NCBI GenBank assembly: GCA_964389755.1
Contig: CAYMEW010000035.1
Span: 1 to 44,240, forward strand
Length of the DNA stretch: 44,240 nucleotides
Direction: 5' to 3'
From: JBBSUQ01 sp964389755
GTDB taxonomy: Bacteria; Bacteroidota; Bacteroidia; Flavobacteriales_D; Crocinitomicaceae
Part shown: positions 25,557 to 33,637 of the stretch, one piece after another
Layout of the letters: each line of letters starts with the position of its first letter
Numbering within the stretch: position 1 is the first letter of the stretch
Notes under the pieces: generated by a model
Seen by the model: the letters and a program-made list of their open reading frames with translations, nothing else
Database searches by the model: none
Told to the model about the DNA's origin: nothing
Position numbers and translations under genes: made by a program

Positions 25557-26389
25557 TACTTATCGGCCGGTATTGTTTCTTCGAGTTTCTCCTGTTCTTC
25601 CTGAAGCAGGTTTCGGACCACGTACACGCGTTGGATCTTCCGGTAATCTTCTCCGAAAAGTATTTGAATGCGCCACAGCGGCCTTGCTTCTTCGCTCTCC
25701 ACGTTCGCCACCTTACCCACGGTAAGTCCGCGCGGAAAAATTCCAGAACCTCCGCGTGTAATGACGCGGGACCATTTTTTAACCGGTATGTCGTTGGAGA
25801 TTCCTTCAATATTGCCCAGGCGCGGGTTACGGCCGTCCCATTTCAACAAGCCGAAAGCTCCACTGTTCTCGATCATCACGTCGATGTTGATGTTTTCGGT
25901 AAGTACGGATTTAACCGTTGCAAAATGTTCACTGACGCTGTGGATCGTGCCAACCACTCCGTCATCGGAAAATACGCCCATTCCGCGTTTGATGCCTTGC
26001 GCGGAACCGATGTTGAGGGTAAAATAGTTATTCATCCGGGAAGTTGTCGAATGGATGACGGTTGCCGCGATGTATTCGTATTGCTGGTCGAACAGGGTAT
26101 CGTTGATGCGGACCTGGTTGTTGTTCATGCGAACATAACTCAGGGGCATGCGCGAGCGGAGGCGGATATTCTCCACCTGCAGTTTTTTGTTGTTTTCGCT
26201 TAAGTACAGATAATGCGTTACGCTGTTTCTTGCCGAAAGGAGTTTTCCGTTCACATACGAGGCTGATGTAAGGTACTGGGACCTTGGGAAGTTGAGATAC
26301 GTAAAGTAAATCGTGAGGCAAATTGCCTGAAAGGCAACAAATACCAGAAACACCCGGAAACGACGAAGAAATGCAATTAAATTGCGCAT
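25556..26389 (-). CDS. mreC: Rod shape-determining protein MreC
   Basis: MreC is a bitopic periplasmic scaffold of the elongasome. The product has 277 residues, with a basic N-terminus and a membrane span at about 12-33 (FRVFLVFVAFQAICLTIYFT), a helical stretch (SENNKKLQVENIRLRSRM), and the two-lobed beta core: NYFTLNIGSAQGIKRGMGVFSDDGVVGTI and VITRGGSGIFPRGLTVGKV. The start at 26389 (MRNLIAFLRRF) is chosen because a frame extended upstream would run through the T-tract of the mreB terminator and the promoter box. That -7 box ends three bases before this ATG, which predicts a leaderless mRNA. Confidence 0.94.
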   Translation of the reverse strand: MRNLIAFLRRFRVFLVFVAFQAICLTIYFTYLNFPRSQYLTSASYVNGKLLSARNSVTHYLYLSENNKKLQVENIRLRSRMPLSYVRMNNNQVRINDTLFDQQYEYIAATVIHSTTSRMNNYFTLNIGSAQGIKRGMGVFSDDGVVGTIHSVSEHFATVKSVLTENINIDVMIENSGAFGLLKWDGRNPRLGNIEGISNDIPVKKWSRVITRGGSGIFPRGLTVGKVANVESEEARPLWRIQILFGEDYRKIQRVYVVRNLLQEEQEKLEETIPADK

Positions 26390-26392
26390 GGG

Positions 26393-26400
26393 CAAAATTA
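26393..26400 (-). promoter_or_regulatory. mreC operon promoter -7 box
   Basis: On the minus strand this reads TAATTTTG, a perfect TAnnTTTG match, three bases before the mreC ATG. It directly follows, and shares its first T with, the T-tract of the terminator behind mreB. It likely drives mreC-mreD-PBP2-rodA and perhaps genes beyond. No TTG at normal -33 spacing. Confidence 0.55.
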
Positions 26401-26429
26401 AAAAAAGTCCCGTCAAATAATCACGGGAC
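26400..26429 (-). terminator. Rho-independent terminator after mreB
   Basis: On the minus strand, seven bases downstream of the mreB stop, GTCCCGT pairs perfectly with ACGGGAC across a nine-base loop (arms 26423-26429 and 26407-26413). Seven T residues follow (26400-26406). This is a textbook intrinsic terminator. It separates mreB from mreCD. Confidence 0.88.
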
Positions 26430-26436
26430 CAGCTTA

Positions 26437-27462
26437 TTAATCTTTTATGAGGAACTGGAACTTATCGATGTTCTTCAGCGCGATACTCGTTCCGCGCGCC
26501 ACAGCTCTCAGCGGATCTTCTGCAATGTGCACGGGAAGTTTCGTTTTGGCGGAGATCCGTTTATCGAGGCCGCGAAGCATCGATCCTCCACCCGCCAGGT
26601 AGATTCCCGTTTTGTAAATGTCTGCCGAAAGTTCCGGCGGCGTCATCTCGAGTGCACTCAGGATCGCCTCTTCGATCTTGGAAATCGTTTTATCGAGGGC
26701 ATGCGCCACTTCGGAATAAGAAACGACGATCTCTTTCGGGATCCCGGTCATCAGGTCACGTCCGCGTACCGCGAAATCTGCCGGTGGGTTCTCGAGTTCC
26801 GGAAGCGCTGCTCCCACTTCGATCTTAATCTCTTCGGCTGTGCGCTCACCAACCAGGATGTTATGCTGACGGCGCATGTATTCTTCGATATCTGCCGTAA
26901 AATCATCTCCGGCAATGCGTATCGATTTATCACAGACGATTCCGCCCAGCGCGATCACTGCAATTTCCGAGGTACCACCACCGATATCGATGATCATGTT
27001 TCCCATCGGTTCCTCGACATCGATCCCGATCCCGATCGCAGCTGCCATCGGCTCGTGGATGAGGTATACTTCTTTGGCACCTGCATGTTCGGCAGAGTCG
27101 CGCACGGCTCGTTTTTCAACCTCCGTGATCCCGGAAGGAATACAGATTACCATGCGCAGCGCCGGATTGAACAGGTTTCGGCCCGGGTTGATCATCTTGA
27201 TCATTCCCCGGATCATTTGTTCCGCGCTCTGGAAATCGGCTATCACGCCGTCTTTCAGCGGCCTGACCGTTTCGATCAGTTTGTGTGTTTTACCGTGCAT
27301 TTGCTGGGCTTTCTTCCCGATAGCCACCACTTTGCCGGTCTGAATATCTTTCGCCACAATCGAGGGCTCGTCCACTACCACCTTGTCGTTCATAATGATA
27401 AGTGTGTTCGCCGTCCCCAAATCGATTGCGATTTCCTGCGTCAAAAAACTAAATAATCCCAT
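26437..27462 (-). CDS. mreB: Rod shape-determining actin homologue MreB
   Basis: MreB forms membrane-associated filaments that guide lateral cell-wall synthesis. It is 341 residues. The actin-fold phosphate loops are DLGTANTLI (about residues 15-23) and DIGGGTSEIAVIALGG; the adenosine region is GIYLAGGGSMLRGLDK. The N-terminal MGLFSFLTQE can act as a short amphipathic membrane-binding helix. A strong terminator follows directly, so mreB appears separated from mreCD. The 98-base gap to purH upstream is AT-rich; only a poor -7-like box (TAGTTTTT, minus strand, 27498-27505) was seen. Confidence 0.98.
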   Translation of the reverse strand: MGLFSFLTQEIAIDLGTANTLIIMNDKVVVDEPSIVAKDIQTGKVVAIGKKAQQMHGKTHKLIETVRPLKDGVIADFQSAEQMIRGMIKMINPGRNLFNPALRMVICIPSGITEVEKRAVRDSAEHAGAKEVYLIHEPMAAAIGIGIDVEEPMGNMIIDIGGGTSEIAVIALGGIVCDKSIRIAGDDFTADIEEYMRRQHNILVGERTAEEIKIEVGAALPELENPPADFAVRGRDLMTGIPKEIVVSYSEVAHALDKTISKIEEAILSALEMTPPELSADIYKTGIYLAGGGSMLRGLDKRISAKTKLPVHIAEDPLRAVARGTSIALKNIDKFQFLIKD

Positions 27463-27560
27463 CTTGCCGTTTACCGATTAGCGCTTTGTGTAATAGAAAA
27501 AACTACCTTCTATTTCGTAAAAATGCGTTTTTTGTTTCAAATTTTGCGAAAAAAATTGAA

Positions 27561-29090
27561 TTAATGTTTAAAATGGCGATTTCCTGTGAAAACCATGGCA
27601 ATGCCGTGCTCGTTGCAGTAATCGACCGACAGCTGGTCCTTGATCGATCCACCCGGTTGAATAACAGCTGAAACGCCTTCATTCCCTGCAATTTCAACGC
27701 AATCCGGGAAGGGGAAAAAGGCATCGGACGCCATCACGCTTCCGGACAGGTCGAAGCCGAAACTTTTAGCTTTGTGAATCGCCTGTTTCAGGGCATCCAC
27801 ACGCGAGGTCTGACCGGTTCCGCTGGCGAGCAATTGCCCGTTTTTCGCGAGTACGATCGTATTGGACTTGGTGTGCTTCGCAATCTTGTTCGCAAAGAGC
27901 AGGTCCTCCACTTCGGTAGCTGTCGGTTGTTTGGTCGTTTTCGGTTCGAGCTGCGCCTTTGTTTCCTGAACGAGGTCTTTGTCCTGCACCAGCACACCGT
28001 TCAAAATCGTTCTGAACTGTTTTGCCGGAAGTGTAACATCTTTCTGAACAAGAATAATGCGGTTCTTCTTATTTTTTAGTGTTTCGATCGCAGCTTCATC
28101 ATAAGACGGCGCAATGACCACTTCACAGAAAAGGGCATCGATCTTTGCGGCGGTTTCCGCATCGATCTTTCCGTTCGCAATGAGAATTCCTCCGAAGGCA
28201 CTTACCGGGTCTCCCGCCAGCGCATCCTCGTAAGCCTGTAGCATGGTTTCACGCGTGGCAAGTCCGCAGGCATTGTTGTGTTTGAGAATTGCAAAGGTCG
28301 GTTTGTCATTTTTGAATTCGGCAATGAGATTTACGGCCGCGTCCACATCCAGGAGGTTGTTGTACGAAAGTTCCTTTCCGTGCAGTTTGTCGAACATATC
28401 GTCGAGTTTTCCGAAAAACTCTCCCTGTTGGTGCGGGTTTTCTCCGTAGCGCAGGCTTTGTTTTTCCTGAACGCTTTGCTTGAATGCCGATTGATTTCCA
28501 CCGTCGAACCAGTTAAAAATAGCCGTGTCGTAATGGGAAGATACCTGGAAAGCCTCCCGGCTGAAATCCTTGCGTTGTGCGAGCGTGGTGCTGGCACCCG
28601 ACGCTTCGAGTATTTCCAGTAAGGGTGCATATTGCGTTTTGGACGGGATGATCACCACGTCTTCAAAGTTCTTGGCAGCTGCCCGAATGAGTGAAATACC
28701 TCCAATGTCGATCTTTTCGATAATATCCTGCTCTCCTGCTCCGGATGCAACCGTATCTTCAAACGGATAGAGGTCCACAATCACGAGGTCGAGCGACGGA
28801 ATTTCATACGTGGCGATTTGCTCCTGGTCTTCCGGCAGCGACCTCCTGTTCAGGATTCCGCCAAATACTTTCGGATGTAGCGTTTTTACGCGTCCCCCGA
28901 GGATCGAAGGATAAGAAGTGAGGTCTTCCACGCGCTCCACGGGAATGTCCATCGACTCGATAAAGGTTTGCGTACCGCCTGTCGAATAGATCGTTACCCC
29001 CGTTTCATGGAGTTTTCGCACGATCGGTTCAAGACCGGTCTTGTCATATACGGAAATCAGGGCTGCTTGTATCTTCTTGGTGCCACTCAT
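27561..29090 (-). CDS. purH: Bifunctional purine biosynthesis protein PurH
   Basis: PurH performs the last two steps to IMP: AICAR formyltransferase and IMP cyclohydrolase. The product has 509 residues. The N-terminal MGS-like IMP cyclohydrolase domain (about 1-150) has YDKTGLEPIVRKLHETGVTIYSTGGT and SYPSILGGRVKTLHPKVFGGIL. The C-terminal AICARFT domain has SLRYGENPHQQGEFF, FAILKHNNACGLA and the end SVDYCNEHGIAMVFTGNRHFKH. It is divergent from a response-regulator gene and preceded by the best-formed promoter of the window. It lies about 22 kb from purQ-purD, so the purine pathway is dispersed. Confidence 0.98.
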   Translation of the reverse strand: MSGTKKIQAALISVYDKTGLEPIVRKLHETGVTIYSTGGTQTFIESMDIPVERVEDLTSYPSILGGRVKTLHPKVFGGILNRRSLPEDQEQIATYEIPSLDLVIVDLYPFEDTVASGAGEQDIIEKIDIGGISLIRAAAKNFEDVVIIPSKTQYAPLLEILEASGASTTLAQRKDFSREAFQVSSHYDTAIFNWFDGGNQSAFKQSVQEKQSLRYGENPHQQGEFFGKLDDMFDKLHGKELSYNNLLDVDAAVNLIAEFKNDKPTFAILKHNNACGLATRETMLQAYEDALAGDPVSAFGGILIANGKIDAETAAKIDALFCEVVIAPSYDEAAIETLKNKKNRIILVQKDVTLPAKQFRTILNGVLVQDKDLVQETKAQLEPKTTKQPTATEVEDLLFANKIAKHTKSNTIVLAKNGQLLASGTGQTSRVDALKQAIHKAKSFGFDLSGSVMASDAFFPFPDCVEIAGNEGVSAVIQPGGSIKDQLSVDYCNEHGIAMVFTGNRHFKH

Positions 29091-29114
29091 AACAATAACT
29101 CAAATTTAGAGCCG

Positions 29115-29146
29115 CAAAATTAGCTGTTAATTCGCTAAGCGACAAA
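29115..29146 (-). promoter_or_regulatory. purH promoter with -33 and -7 boxes
   Basis: On the minus strand TTTG (29143-29146) and TAATTTTG (29115-29122) are separated by 20 bases. This matches the Bacteroidota promoter pattern TTG plus TAnnTTTG in both sequence and spacing. The -7 box ends 24 bases before the purH ATG. Confidence 0.72.
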
Positions 29147-29207
29147 TCCGCGGCACCTTAAAACCGGTACAAATTGCGCGCTTCGCACAAAGGAGTGCGA
29201 AATATTG

Positions 29208-29215
29208 TATTTTTG
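29208..29215 (+). promoter_or_regulatory. -7 box of the response-regulator gene
   Basis: TATTTTTG matches TAnnTTTG and ends 34 bases before the ATG at 29250. No TTG occurs at normal spacing upstream. An imperfect repeat of GCGC/TGCG motifs lies between this box and the divergent purH promoter. Confidence 0.5.
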
Positions 29216-29249
29216 CCTGAGTCCCGAGAAACTTAAAAGCGTTCCACGT

Positions 29250-29933
29250 ATGAAAATCGCACTGGTCGAAGACGAAAAGAGCCTGTTGGAAATGACCCAG
29301 CTCAACCTGGAGCTCGAAGGCTATTCGGTGCTCACGTTTACGCATGGTCAGGATGCGCTCGACAGTCTTCCGGAACTCGCGTCCTGCGACCTCGTGATTC
29401 TCGACGTCATGCTTCCGGGTGTCAACGGCCTGGACATCTGTAGGGAGTTGCGCAAAACCTCCCAGGTGCCGGTGCTTTTTCTTTCTGCCAAAGGAACGAC
29501 TTCCGACCGGATCAGCGGTTTGAAAAGCGGCGCAAACGATTACCTTCCCAAGCCTTTTGACCTCGAAGAACTCCTCCTTCGCGTAAACATCCTGCTGCAA
29601 AATACTTCGCCCGAAAAGAAACGCGCAGCGTATGAGATCGGCGGGAAAGAAGTGAACTTTTCGAATTATACGATCCGCGACAAAAGAACCGGAGAAGACT
29701 TCCCGGTTTCCAAGCGGGAGATCGACCTGCTGCGCCTTTTCACCCAACGGGAGAACGAAGTGATCTCCCGAAACGAGATCCTCGACGAGATCTGGGGCCG
29801 TGACCAGTTCCCAACCACGCGAACGATCGATAACTATATTCTGAATTTTCGCAAACTTTTCGAAAAAGATCCTAAAAACCCGGAGTTCTTTCACTCCGTA
29901 CGCGGCGTCGGTTACATGTTTCAGAATCACTGA
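29250..29933 (+). CDS. OmpR-family response regulator
   Basis: This 227-residue two-component response regulator has a receiver domain in residues 1-115, with acidic pocket E7/D8, phospho-acceptor D52 in LVILDVMLPG and the KPF switch in YLPKPFDLEELLL. A winged-helix DNA-binding domain follows (about 130-227) with FPVSKREIDLLRLFTQRENEVISRNEILDEIWG and IDNYILNFRKLFEKDPKNPEFFHSVRGVGYMF. The start is placed at 29250 (MKIALVEDEKSLLE); a longer frame would add 15 residues overlapping the promoter box. No histidine kinase is adjacent, so it is an orphan here. Its targets are unknown. Confidence 0.94.
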   Translation: MKIALVEDEKSLLEMTQLNLELEGYSVLTFTHGQDALDSLPELASCDLVILDVMLPGVNGLDICRELRKTSQVPVLFLSAKGTTSDRISGLKSGANDYLPKPFDLEELLLRVNILLQNTSPEKKRAAYEIGGKEVNFSNYTIRDKRTGEDFPVSKREIDLLRLFTQRENEVISRNEILDEIWGRDQFPTTRTIDNYILNFRKLFEKDPKNPEFFHSVRGVGYMFQNH

Positions 29934-29947
29934 GCCATAATTGTTGT

Positions 29948-29955
29948 TATTTTTG
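29948..29955 (+). promoter_or_regulatory. -7 box of the dCMP-deaminase gene
   Basis: TATTTTTG matches TAnnTTTG and ends 13 bases before the ATG at 29969. It lies only 14 bases after the response-regulator stop, so the downstream genes can be transcribed separately from it. Confidence 0.5.
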
Positions 29956-29968
29956 GGATTCTGTAGTA

Positions 29969-30403
29969 ATGATGGAACACACAAAACAACTTCGATACGA
30001 CCGTGCATACCTCCGCATGGCGGAAACCTGGGCCAATTTGTCGCATTGCACACGCAAGCAGGTCGGTGCGCTGATCGTTCGCGACGGCATGATCATTTCC
30101 GACGGTTACAACGGAACTCCCGCCGGTTTCGACAACTGCTGCGAAGATGATGCCGGCAATACCCACTGGTACGTATTACATGCGGAAGCAAACGCGATCC
30201 TGAAAGTTGCGAAGTCGACCAATAATTGCAAAGGAGCCACGTTATACCTCACATTATCACCCTGTAAGGATTGCAGCAAACTTATTCTCCAGGCGGGTAT
30301 TTCACGCCTCGTATATATCTCGGGATATAAGGACGATGCAGGTCTGCAGTTTTTAAAAGATGCCGGGGTGGTTGTCCAACAAATAGAAAACATTTATGAC
30401 TGA
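29969..30403 (+). CDS. comEB: dCMP deaminase-family protein
   Basis: This 144-residue zinc-dependent deaminase probably converts dCMP to dUMP, feeding thymidylate synthesis. Zinc ligands are H71 in the HAEANAI motif, with catalytic E73, and C99 and C102 in SPCKDC. The substrate loop DGYNGTPAGFDNCCEDD is typical of the ComEB/dCMP deaminase branch. Two neighbouring cysteines C57-C58 lie in this loop. Two starts are adjacent (29969 and 29972). Its last eight bases overlap the next gene, ctpA, so the two are coupled. Confidence 0.93.
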   Translation: MMEHTKQLRYDRAYLRMAETWANLSHCTRKQVGALIVRDGMIISDGYNGTPAGFDNCCEDDAGNTHWYVLHAEANAILKVAKSTNNCKGATLYLTLSPCKDCSKLILQAGISRLVYISGYKDDAGLQFLKDAGVVVQQIENIYD

Positions 30404-32018
30404 AAATACCGGCCCGAATAACAAACGATCCTATTTTTACTTAGTTCCGCTCGGCTTTGCACTTTGCCTGTGTGCAGGTTTGTGGTTCGGGAGCATAACC
30501 TCCGGAAAAACCCGGTTCTCCGGAGAAACTTCCGAAGGAAAACGCTACGAGAAAATACGCGACATCATCGGGATACTGGATGCGCGCTACGTGGATTCGG
30601 TTGACGGAGACCGTCTCTTCGAAACGGCGATCGGCGACATGCTTCACCAGCTCGACCCGCACAGCAATTACATACCGGCCCGCGACCTGCAGGCTGTGAA
30701 CGAATCCATCGAAGGAAAGTTTTACGGGATCGGGATCCGTTTTTTCGTGATCCGGGATACACTCTGCGTGACCAACGTGATCCAGGGATCTCCTTCCGAA
30801 GCAGCGGGACTGAAAGCAGGTGATAAGATCATCGCGATCGAGGGCAAAAGCATTGCCGGTAAAACGGTCGATACGGACAATATTATGTCGCAACTCAAAG
30901 GGGCCGAAGGAACCGAAGTGAACATCACCATCTGGCGGTCGGGTAAAAAGCTGCCCAAAAGTATTATTCGCGGAGGGATCCCGATCGAATCCGTAACGGC
31001 GTGGCACATGCTCGACCGTGAAACCGGTTACATTAAGATCGAACAGTTTTCGGTGACAACCGATTCCGAATTCCGCAGGGCAGCCAAAGAGTTACTCGGA
31101 AAAGGAATGAAAAACCTGGTCCTGGACCTGCGCAATAACGGTGGCGGCGTGTTGAGTGCCGCGGCCAACATCGCCGACGAATTCCTGGAAGCGAATAAAA
31201 TGATCGTTTCCATCCGCGGGGAACACACGCCTCCGGAGGCTTATCGTGCCACCAGCAAAGGAATGCTTAAACAAACCAAAGCGATTGTGCTCATTAACAG
31301 CAACTCGGCTTCTGCCAGCGAGATCCTCGCGGGGGCACTGCAGGACAATGACCGTGCGGTGATCATGGGACGCCGATCGTTTGGAAAAGGACTCGTACAG
31401 GAAGACTTCCTGTTGCGGGACGGAAGCAACCTCCGTTTGACGATCGCGCGATACTATACGCCTACCGGACGTTGCATTCAAAAACCATACAGCGGAGATA
31501 TTCACGCTTACTATAACGATCAGCTCGAACGTTTTGACAACGGTGAAATGTACGCCCCGGATACCAGCCTGTTCGTCGATTCCCTGAAATTTACGACACC
31601 GGGAGGGCGCACCGTTTACGGCGGCGGCGGTATTATGCCCGATGTATTCGTTCCTTATGATTCGCTCGGATTTTCGAACTATTACAGCCAGTTGCGCTAC
31701 AGCGGGGCCTTTCAGGGATTTGCTTTCGACTTTGTAGCGGGCAAACGCCAGAAATGGCAGAGTCCGAAAGATTTCAATTCGAACTTTACGATCAGTGAGG
31801 CACTCATCAGCGATTTTGCCGCTTATGCCTCTCGCTACTTCGACGTAAAGCGCGATCAGTCACAACTCCAACGAAGCCGGCAATTGATCGGGCACACGCT
31901 GAAGGCAGAAATTGCAAGACAAATTTGGGTGGAAGAAGGCTTTTACTACGTTTACAATTCATTTGACACGGAAATCCAAAAAGCCCTCGCCCAGTTCAAA
32001 AAGCCATGGATTATCTGA
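30396..32018 (+). CDS. ctpA: S41-family C-terminal processing protease
   Basis: This 540-residue tail-specific periplasmic protease has an N-terminal signal anchor at about residues 13-32 (SYFYLVPLGFALCLCAGLWFG). A PDZ domain at about 100-190 includes YGIGIRFFVIRDTLCVTNVI and GLKAGDKIIAIEGKSI. The catalytic domain has LDLRNNGGGVLSAAANIADEF and NSNSASASEILAGALQ. The catalytic dyad/triad is predicted as S306, K331 and Q335, with the same S-K spacing (25) and K-Q spacing (4) as characterised Ctp proteases. It overlaps the deaminase gene at its 5' end and the next gene at its 3' end by 13 bases, suggesting tight coupling with that unknown protein. Confidence 0.94.
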   Translation: MTENTGPNNKRSYFYLVPLGFALCLCAGLWFGSITSGKTRFSGETSEGKRYEKIRDIIGILDARYVDSVDGDRLFETAIGDMLHQLDPHSNYIPARDLQAVNESIEGKFYGIGIRFFVIRDTLCVTNVIQGSPSEAAGLKAGDKIIAIEGKSIAGKTVDTDNIMSQLKGAEGTEVNITIWRSGKKLPKSIIRGGIPIESVTAWHMLDRETGYIKIEQFSVTTDSEFRRAAKELLGKGMKNLVLDLRNNGGGVLSAAANIADEFLEANKMIVSIRGEHTPPEAYRATSKGMLKQTKAIVLINSNSASASEILAGALQDNDRAVIMGRRSFGKGLVQEDFLLRDGSNLRLTIARYYTPTGRCIQKPYSGDIHAYYNDQLERFDNGEMYAPDTSLFVDSLKFTTPGGRTVYGGGGIMPDVFVPYDSLGFSNYYSQLRYSGAFQGFAFDFVAGKRQKWQSPKDFNSNFTISEALISDFAAYASRYFDVKRDQSQLQRSRQLIGHTLKAEIARQIWVEEGFYYVYNSFDTEIQKALAQFKKPWII

Positions 32019-33538
32019 AGTTAACCGAATTCCTCGAGGACCGAAAACTTGCAGGAAGTGCCTACGACGAACATCGCTTTCAACAGGAAGCCGAAGCGTT
32101 TGCATCCACACATCCTGCGAACGAAGCAATGCAAAAGATGCTTCGGCACGTTGCCCGGCACGGAAACGCCGTTTTCCTGAGTTGGACTGCTCAAAATGAT
32201 GCACTTCGCCAGTTCCTTGAACAAGGAAGCCCCGTACGGCCGTTTCGTGATGAAGAGCGAATATTGGAACATACATTTATCCGGGATTATCGCCGGTTCA
32301 TTTCCCCTTTTCTCGCACCGCTGATCCTTCGCTATAAGGACTCAGAATCGTTCGGGGAACGATCGCGCGCCGCTTCATTCCTGGTACTTTTGGACGACGA
32401 TGCCCGGCCGCTTATCGAATCGGAGGCTACCCGCCACTTGCTGAACGATCTGCGTGTTGCACTTTCGGCAGCCGAAACGGCGACCGAAGAAAGGGAACTT
32501 GTGCGTTTGCTTGCCCCTTTCCTCGACGAGGATATCATTCGCTTTGTAAATCATTTGTCGCGCGCTTCGTATGCAGCAAAACTTGAGTTTGTCGATGCTC
32601 TGCTGGAAGTTATCAATTACCCGGCCTGCACGCTGCGTTATGCCAATTTCCTGTTAAAAGCCGTCGGCCAGATCGAACTGCATTCCGAACATTTCAAAAA
32701 ACTTGTGGAATTGCGTTCCGGACTGCGCAACGGGGACGTCCGCGTTAAAAATCACGGAAGGAAGAGGTCGACAATCGGTATGCGACAGGTTTTATTCGGA
32801 GTTCTGCTGCTGCTGATCGGCGGGACGACTTTTTGGATCTTCTATTCCGATCCGTTTAAAAAAGTCGACGATCCCGAAGAACCTGAACAAAAGACAGCGT
32901 TTTCGCAATTTTCAGTGGAAGATCGCGTTAAACTTGATTCTCTGATCGCCACGCTGGAGGACGATTCCGGGGAAGAACCGGATGAAATTGACCCGTTCGT
33001 TTACCTTCAAAGCATAGACCTGACTTTCCGAGAGGCTTTTGATAATGAAACGATGGAGGAACTCGTTACAAAACTGGATGCTTTTTACAAAGCTCCTTTC
33101 CCGGATAGCAGTACGCACTGTGCGTCATTCACAAAAGCCGAATCGGCTGCGTATTTGTACCCGGGATTTAAAGCCCTGTCGGACAAACGCGGACAGCGGG
33201 AAGTAGTATTTAAAAACCAGTCCGATTACGAAGTGATGGTCTTTGTATTCTTGGATGTGACCGGGGGAAGCGCTTACATGCAATGCGTTCCTTCGGGCAG
33301 GACGATCACGTTTCGTTCGGAGGCTGCGGAAAAGTTTATGGCTATTCCCGGTAATGCGTTGAGCGAAAAAGAAGGCAGTTCTGCAGGTGCTTCCTTTTGT
33401 CAGTACGACCTGCGCACACTCGAATTCCTACATACAGTCGAAACCTTCAACCACTCGACGAAAGATGCACGCATAATGGCGGTTGGAAAGAAGGGCTCGT
33501 ATTTTTCAATCGTCGATTTGAGAAAAAGTTTCAATTAG
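32006..33538 (+). CDS. Unknown single-span membrane protein
   Basis: I do not recognise this 510-residue protein. Residues 1-255 look soluble and helical, with many Leu/Ala/Glu heptad-like stretches (RHLLNDLRVALSAAETATEERELVRLLAPFLDED), possibly HEAT- or TPR-like. One transmembrane segment lies at about 261-282 (VLFGVLLLLIGGTTFWIFY), preceded by a basic stretch (NHGRKRSTIGMRQ), so the N-terminal half should be cytoplasmic. The C-terminal half would be periplasmic; it has an acidic linker (DDSGEEPDEID) and a beta-rich end (NQSDYEVMVFVFLDVTGG, YMQCVPSGRTITFRSE). It overlaps ctpA by 13 bases and may be a partner or regulator of the protease (inference). Confidence 0.8.
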   Translation: MDYLKLTEFLEDRKLAGSAYDEHRFQQEAEAFASTHPANEAMQKMLRHVARHGNAVFLSWTAQNDALRQFLEQGSPVRPFRDEERILEHTFIRDYRRFISPFLAPLILRYKDSESFGERSRAASFLVLLDDDARPLIESEATRHLLNDLRVALSAAETATEERELVRLLAPFLDEDIIRFVNHLSRASYAAKLEFVDALLEVINYPACTLRYANFLLKAVGQIELHSEHFKKLVELRSGLRNGDVRVKNHGRKRSTIGMRQVLFGVLLLLIGGTTFWIFYSDPFKKVDDPEEPEQKTAFSQFSVEDRVKLDSLIATLEDDSGEEPDEIDPFVYLQSIDLTFREAFDNETMEELVTKLDAFYKAPFPDSSTHCASFTKAESAAYLYPGFKALSDKRGQREVVFKNQSDYEVMVFVFLDVTGGSAYMQCVPSGRTITFRSEAAEKFMAIPGNALSEKEGSSAGASFCQYDLRTLEFLHTVETFNHSTKDARIMAVGKKGSYFSIVDLRKSFN

Positions 33539-33562
33539 TTAAAATTTTAATCCAACCAAAGG

Positions 33563-33607
33563 ATTAATGTGAATAAATTCGAAAATTTTTTAAAATTTCA
33601 CATTAAT
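33563..33607. promoter_or_regulatory. 45-base dyad upstream of kynA
   Basis: ATTAATGTGAA (33563-33573) and its exact reverse complement TTCACATTAAT (33597-33607) flank a 23-base AT-rich spacer. With a one-base bulge the symmetry extends three bases further inward. The right arm ends three bases before the -7 box of the kynA promoter, a standard repressor or activator position. The spacing suggests two half-sites bound on the same helix face or a looped hairpin. Confidence 0.6.
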
Positions 33608-33610
33608 AAA

Positions 33611-33618
33611 TACCTTTG
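33611..33618 (+). promoter_or_regulatory. kynA promoter -7 box
   Basis: TACCTTTG matches TAnnTTTG and ends 19 bases before the kynA ATG at 33638. The -33 region is covered by the dyad and has no TTG, so activation by a bound regulator is possible (inference). Confidence 0.55.
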
Positions 33619-33637
33619 AGGCCTAACTCTTTAAGCA

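Noticed and set aside
26323..27456. 377-codon plus-strand frame opposite mreB
   Set aside because: It is a shadow of mreB codon structure; the mreB protein is unambiguous on the other strand.
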